Position numbers and translations under genes: made by a program. Below, in pieces: positions 60,313 to 64,000 of a DNA stretch of 64,000 bases. Below the pieces are notes generated by a model that ran no database searches, was not told the origin of the DNA, and saw only the letters and a list, made by a program, of their open reading frames with translations. The DNA comes from Erythroxylum novogranatense (lineage: Eukaryota > Streptophyta > Magnoliopsida > Malpighiales > Erythroxylaceae). Positions within the stretch are counted from its first letter, which is position 1. Every line of letters starts with the position of its first letter. Where the stretch lies: assembly GCA_029891385.1 (NCBI GenBank), contig JAIWQS010000236.1:1103501-1167500 (forward strand), in the 5' to 3' direction.

Positions 60313-63300
60313 CGCTCACGATCTCCTTATGCATCCTAATTAATGTTCAAGCCATCCATATGTTTAAAGGCGATAGAGGACTAGAAAAGGTTGACCTCTA
60401 TCACCTTATATTTTCCTCGTGTCATTGAAGTACTAATCAGCCGATCTCTTTCAATATTTCATAAGAGACGCCCTTCAAATATCACTACAAGTATAAGAAT
60501 TTGTATCAATTTATCCTTTACAGGTGATTTAATACTTATGTATGGTGTGGATAATGGTTCTATCTAAACTATCATATCCTGAAATGCAATATTTTACTAA
60601 AATATCTGGACTCATAATCAATAGAAACAAAAGCTAGTTTTTATATCTTTTATCCTGGCTCTTTGTAATGGGATCTAGCACAATTATTTGATCTTAAACT
60701 GAGTAAGGCCCCTTAAGAACCCAAGTACATCTATTTTAAAATTTAGACATATTTAAAATGATTACATGACCCTATTTATTGCAATATAGAAATGAATCAA
60801 TAGCCACAAAATATGGATAAATCAAGAATACTAAAGCTTCATAAAATCGAGAATCAATCAAAAATATTACATCCTAGGGTTCATCTACCTAAATCTATAA
60901 CCGAATTTGGTTCATAATCAAACAAGAAATAAAAACTAGAAAATAAGAAAAAGAGATCAGTTTCATGAGTAATGAATCTTTAATCTTTAATAGATCTTTG
61001 TTAAAATCTTGTCTTTCTTCTAATGTTGGTTTGATCTTGATCAAAAACAATGTAAAATAGCTTCCAAATGACTTCCTAATGTTTTCCAACTACTTCTTAG
61101 CCAAAAACTCTCTATCTTTTTTTTTTCTCTCTCCTCTTCTTAAAATCTAAAACCATAATCTTTAATGTGTTACACTATCTAACATGGTTATGTATATAAG
61201 TTTTCTAAAACTTTTAACACCAATGTCGGACCAATATAGGATATGTATAGGTGTTATGTTTCTTGATCTAGGGTAATATAGAGCTATGTAGAGCTACTTA
61301 ATGAGAAGCATAATTAACCACTATAGAATATGGCCCAAACAAAGTGTAGTTTAAGTGTTGTGTTCTTAAGTCCTTTAATTCTTCCAAGTTTAGTTCAAAT
61401 GGACATAATCCTTCTCCAAATTTTCTTGAAGAGGTTGAAATAAGATCTAAAATAAAATAATTATCCTTATAAGTATTAAATTCTTCAAAAGCAACCAAAA
61501 TATAAGTAATATGCTATGAAAATAATGTTGAAAGTTATGTATATCTAGCATATATTAAAGGAATATAAGTATTGGTAATAATTTCTTTATATTATTTATT
61601 ATAACAAAGAATGGTTAATTTGAAAGAAGTAATAACTAGCTAAAATTGCTAATCTAAAATAATGAACTAAAGTAATAAATAAGAATGAAGCAATAAACTC
61701 ATAATCAAGATGCAGATATAGAATCCGTTTAGAACCTTATATATTTAAATTTATTTTGATTCAATTATTAAACCTAGTTTCTTCAATTGGTATAAACTCA
61801 AAAGTTACTTCCATAATTTTCTCAAGAAACAAAAACTTATCCTTAAGTTGATCGAATGAAATCACATTCTAATCAAAACCTTAAGAATGCATTAACTTGT
61901 TTCTATGGATTAATATTGTTTTAGATTTGGCTCTAGCTTAAAAGATTTATGTGGTCTTATCTCTAAGATTTTACGTAACTCTTTTATTTATGCCATAATC
62001 TATTCATATATATGATTTGAAATAACTATATATGAAATTCAAATTGAATCAAAATGCTAACAAATTCTAATTCAAACACAAGAAGTAATTATGAATAATT
62101 CTCAAGATAAATTGGGTTTTTTCATAAAATCAAATAATAAATCCTAAAAAATAGTTCTATAGCTCATCTCGTGTAGATCAATCATAATTTAGTTTATAAC
62201 AACATAAAGAAAATAATAATTAAGAAAAATATCTAGAAGAAAAGAATTCATTCTCATGGATATTGAAAATTTGATGTTCTGTAATTGAACTTTGATGGAA
62301 ACCCCTTCTTTCTCTCCAAAATTGCTCTTTTTTGTCCTAAAATGCTTTATTTTCTCTCTAATGACTTCCATTTGTCGAGCTATTGCCTCAGCTATATCTA
62401 TATCTCTTGTATTTGATAAAATCCTAGAAATTCAAAACACCATGACTAACACAAGTCCAACAAAGTGTTGCTCTTCTTATAGGAAACTCTCAAATTATGT
62501 AAACATCACTACCAATATAAGTCCCTAATATGTACCTATATTAGACCCATTTTCCTTAACCATAAACATGGATTGAACATAGATCCATGTTTTAAATCAT
62601 GTTCTGAATTTTTTTTTTGAAAATAAAGTGGTAAGTTCGTTAATGAGGCCTAAGATTACAAAATTGAATCCATATCTCCATTAACACATAATAGGGGACC
62701 ATAACCTATAAAGGACAAACCATAAGTTATAACATTTCAAGAGCTAGTAGATAACTTGTGAGATTAACAAGTAAAATAACATGAATAAGAATTAAAGAGA
62801 TCATGCTTGCTTAGATTCAAAGGTTAGGTGATTAGTTAGACTCAAATGTTGCCATTCCAAATTCTCCCTTAAGAATTGTACTAAAAATTACTCTAACTTG
62901 ACTCTAATATGTTTGACTTTTTGTTTCTTCATTGGGTAGTTAAAACAAGGTCTAAAAATAAAACATAAACTAAATTGACCACCAAATCTTATAGAAGTCA
63001 TCAAAACACAAGTAAAATGCTCTCAAAATCATGTTAAGAAGATAGTATGATTAACATTTATCACTTGGTTATGCAATCTCAAAGGTTTTCCACTGTCCAT
63101 ACTAGCTTACCAATTTACAAACCTAATATAGGCATAGACGATTCAATTATTTGGATAAGACATCCCTTCAAGAAGTTTACTACCAAAACTTGCTAAAAAG
63201 TTTTTCATATCTCCAAATTAAAGGCAACTTCGTTTAAGTTAGTTTGATTAAAACATAAGCTTCCAAAGGGCTCCTTTATTCCCTAGTTAGCTATCAAGAA

Positions 63301-64000
63301 TAAATTAAGAATAATGAATAGACCAAAGACAATACCATTAGTTTCAATTATATTGTGTATACAATTTAAAAGAAATAAATGATATAATTTTCCAAAAAAC
63401 TAAGCAAGACATCCAGATAATGATTCATAACACTGCCTTAGATCAAGGAAATCATAATGCCAAATAGCATACATATTCATGCCGGTGTTGATATAGCTAA
63501 TAGATAGAATATTCCACGAGATTGAATAATTAGTACTATCAAGATTCATATTATATTTCACCTCTCAATCTTTCTTGCAATTCTTAAGATTTAATATATT
63601 ATAGTTAGTCAAACACTCAACAATTAAGAATAAAATATATTAAATCTAACTTAACATATAATTAAATCATGCATTAATAATCAAAAGATCTATCATAAGC
63701 CACATCCCTATTCCTAACTAGGATTTTAACTCACCAAATAACAAATAGAAAAGTTAAAAATAATATTAACATTAAGAAAAGAAAGGAATAAAGAACTATA
63801 ACACTTATTGCAATCTCCTCCATTATTGTTCCAAATCCTTCGTTAATGTGAAAAATAAAACCTAAAACTAAAAGCTTAGTAATAATCCATAATCCTTACA
63901 GAGAACTATAATAATAAAGATTAATAATTTAGGTTTATATAAAAGAGCTCTAATTTACACATAAAAATGCAAATACCTTTCGGATATTCACATGCATATA
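60313..64000. other. AT-rich sequence without recognised genes
   Basis: There is no coding domain, no CACTA terminus and no terminal repeat pair that I can see. Short frames (for example 61298-61498 on the minus strand, 62292-62528 on the plus strand) match nothing known to me and look incidental. The region may be non-coding parts of another retroelement that extends past the window. Confidence 0.45.

Overview
The window is repeat-rich nuclear DNA from a flowering plant, most likely a eudicot. Its single recognisable host gene is a BAHD acyltransferase of the vinorine synthase / salutaridinol acetyltransferase type. Almost everything else is plant transposon sequence: Ty3/gypsy, Ty1/copia, CACTA (En/Spm) and PIF/Harbinger. 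I do not name a species.

Layout. Positions 1-14123 are a tandem array, read on the minus strand, of a non-autonomous Ty3/gypsy-type element: LTRs of about 4.35 kb alternate with internal cores of only about 0.78 kb (partial LTR, core, LTR, core, LTR, core, internally deleted LTR). Each core keeps a primer-binding site, a polypurine tract and the last codons of a gypsy polyprotein. 14124-15528 is non-coding and rich in ACGT motifs. 15529-16564 is a Harbinger-type element with matching terminal inverted repeats, two perfect palindromes and the tail of its transposase. 17376-18669 is the BAHD gene, broken by one extra base in an AAAA run.

18670-21803 is AT-rich with nothing recognised. 21809-32057 is a complete SIRE/Maximus-like copia element on the minus strand with a perfect ATGTT target-site duplication; it sits at the left edge of an older Tork-like copia element (32059-about 37174, plus strand). 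From 38775 a CACTA element begins, carrying a TNPA-like gene and a TNP2-like gene on the minus strand. Its TNP2 exon is split by a complete 12.2 kb Tekay/Del-like gypsy element (45840-58045, plus strand, perfect ACAGA target-site duplication). Upstream of TNP2 lie a roughly 480-bp tandem repeat (58735-59845) and a fold-back element with arms of about 200 bp (59840-60312). The rest to 64000 is AT-rich and unassigned. The right terminus of the CACTA element is not seen.

How the parts relate. The structure gives relative ages: Tork-like before SIRE-like, and CACTA before Tekay-like. No two genes form a pathway. The transposon genes are mostly disrupted, but some breaks may not be real: paired LTR copies disagree repeatedly at CAG/CTG sites, where one copy has CGG, CG or TCG. 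That pattern looks like a read or consensus artefact at CHG-methylated cytosines. The most novel structural item is the array of LARD-sized LTRs around TRIM-sized cores.
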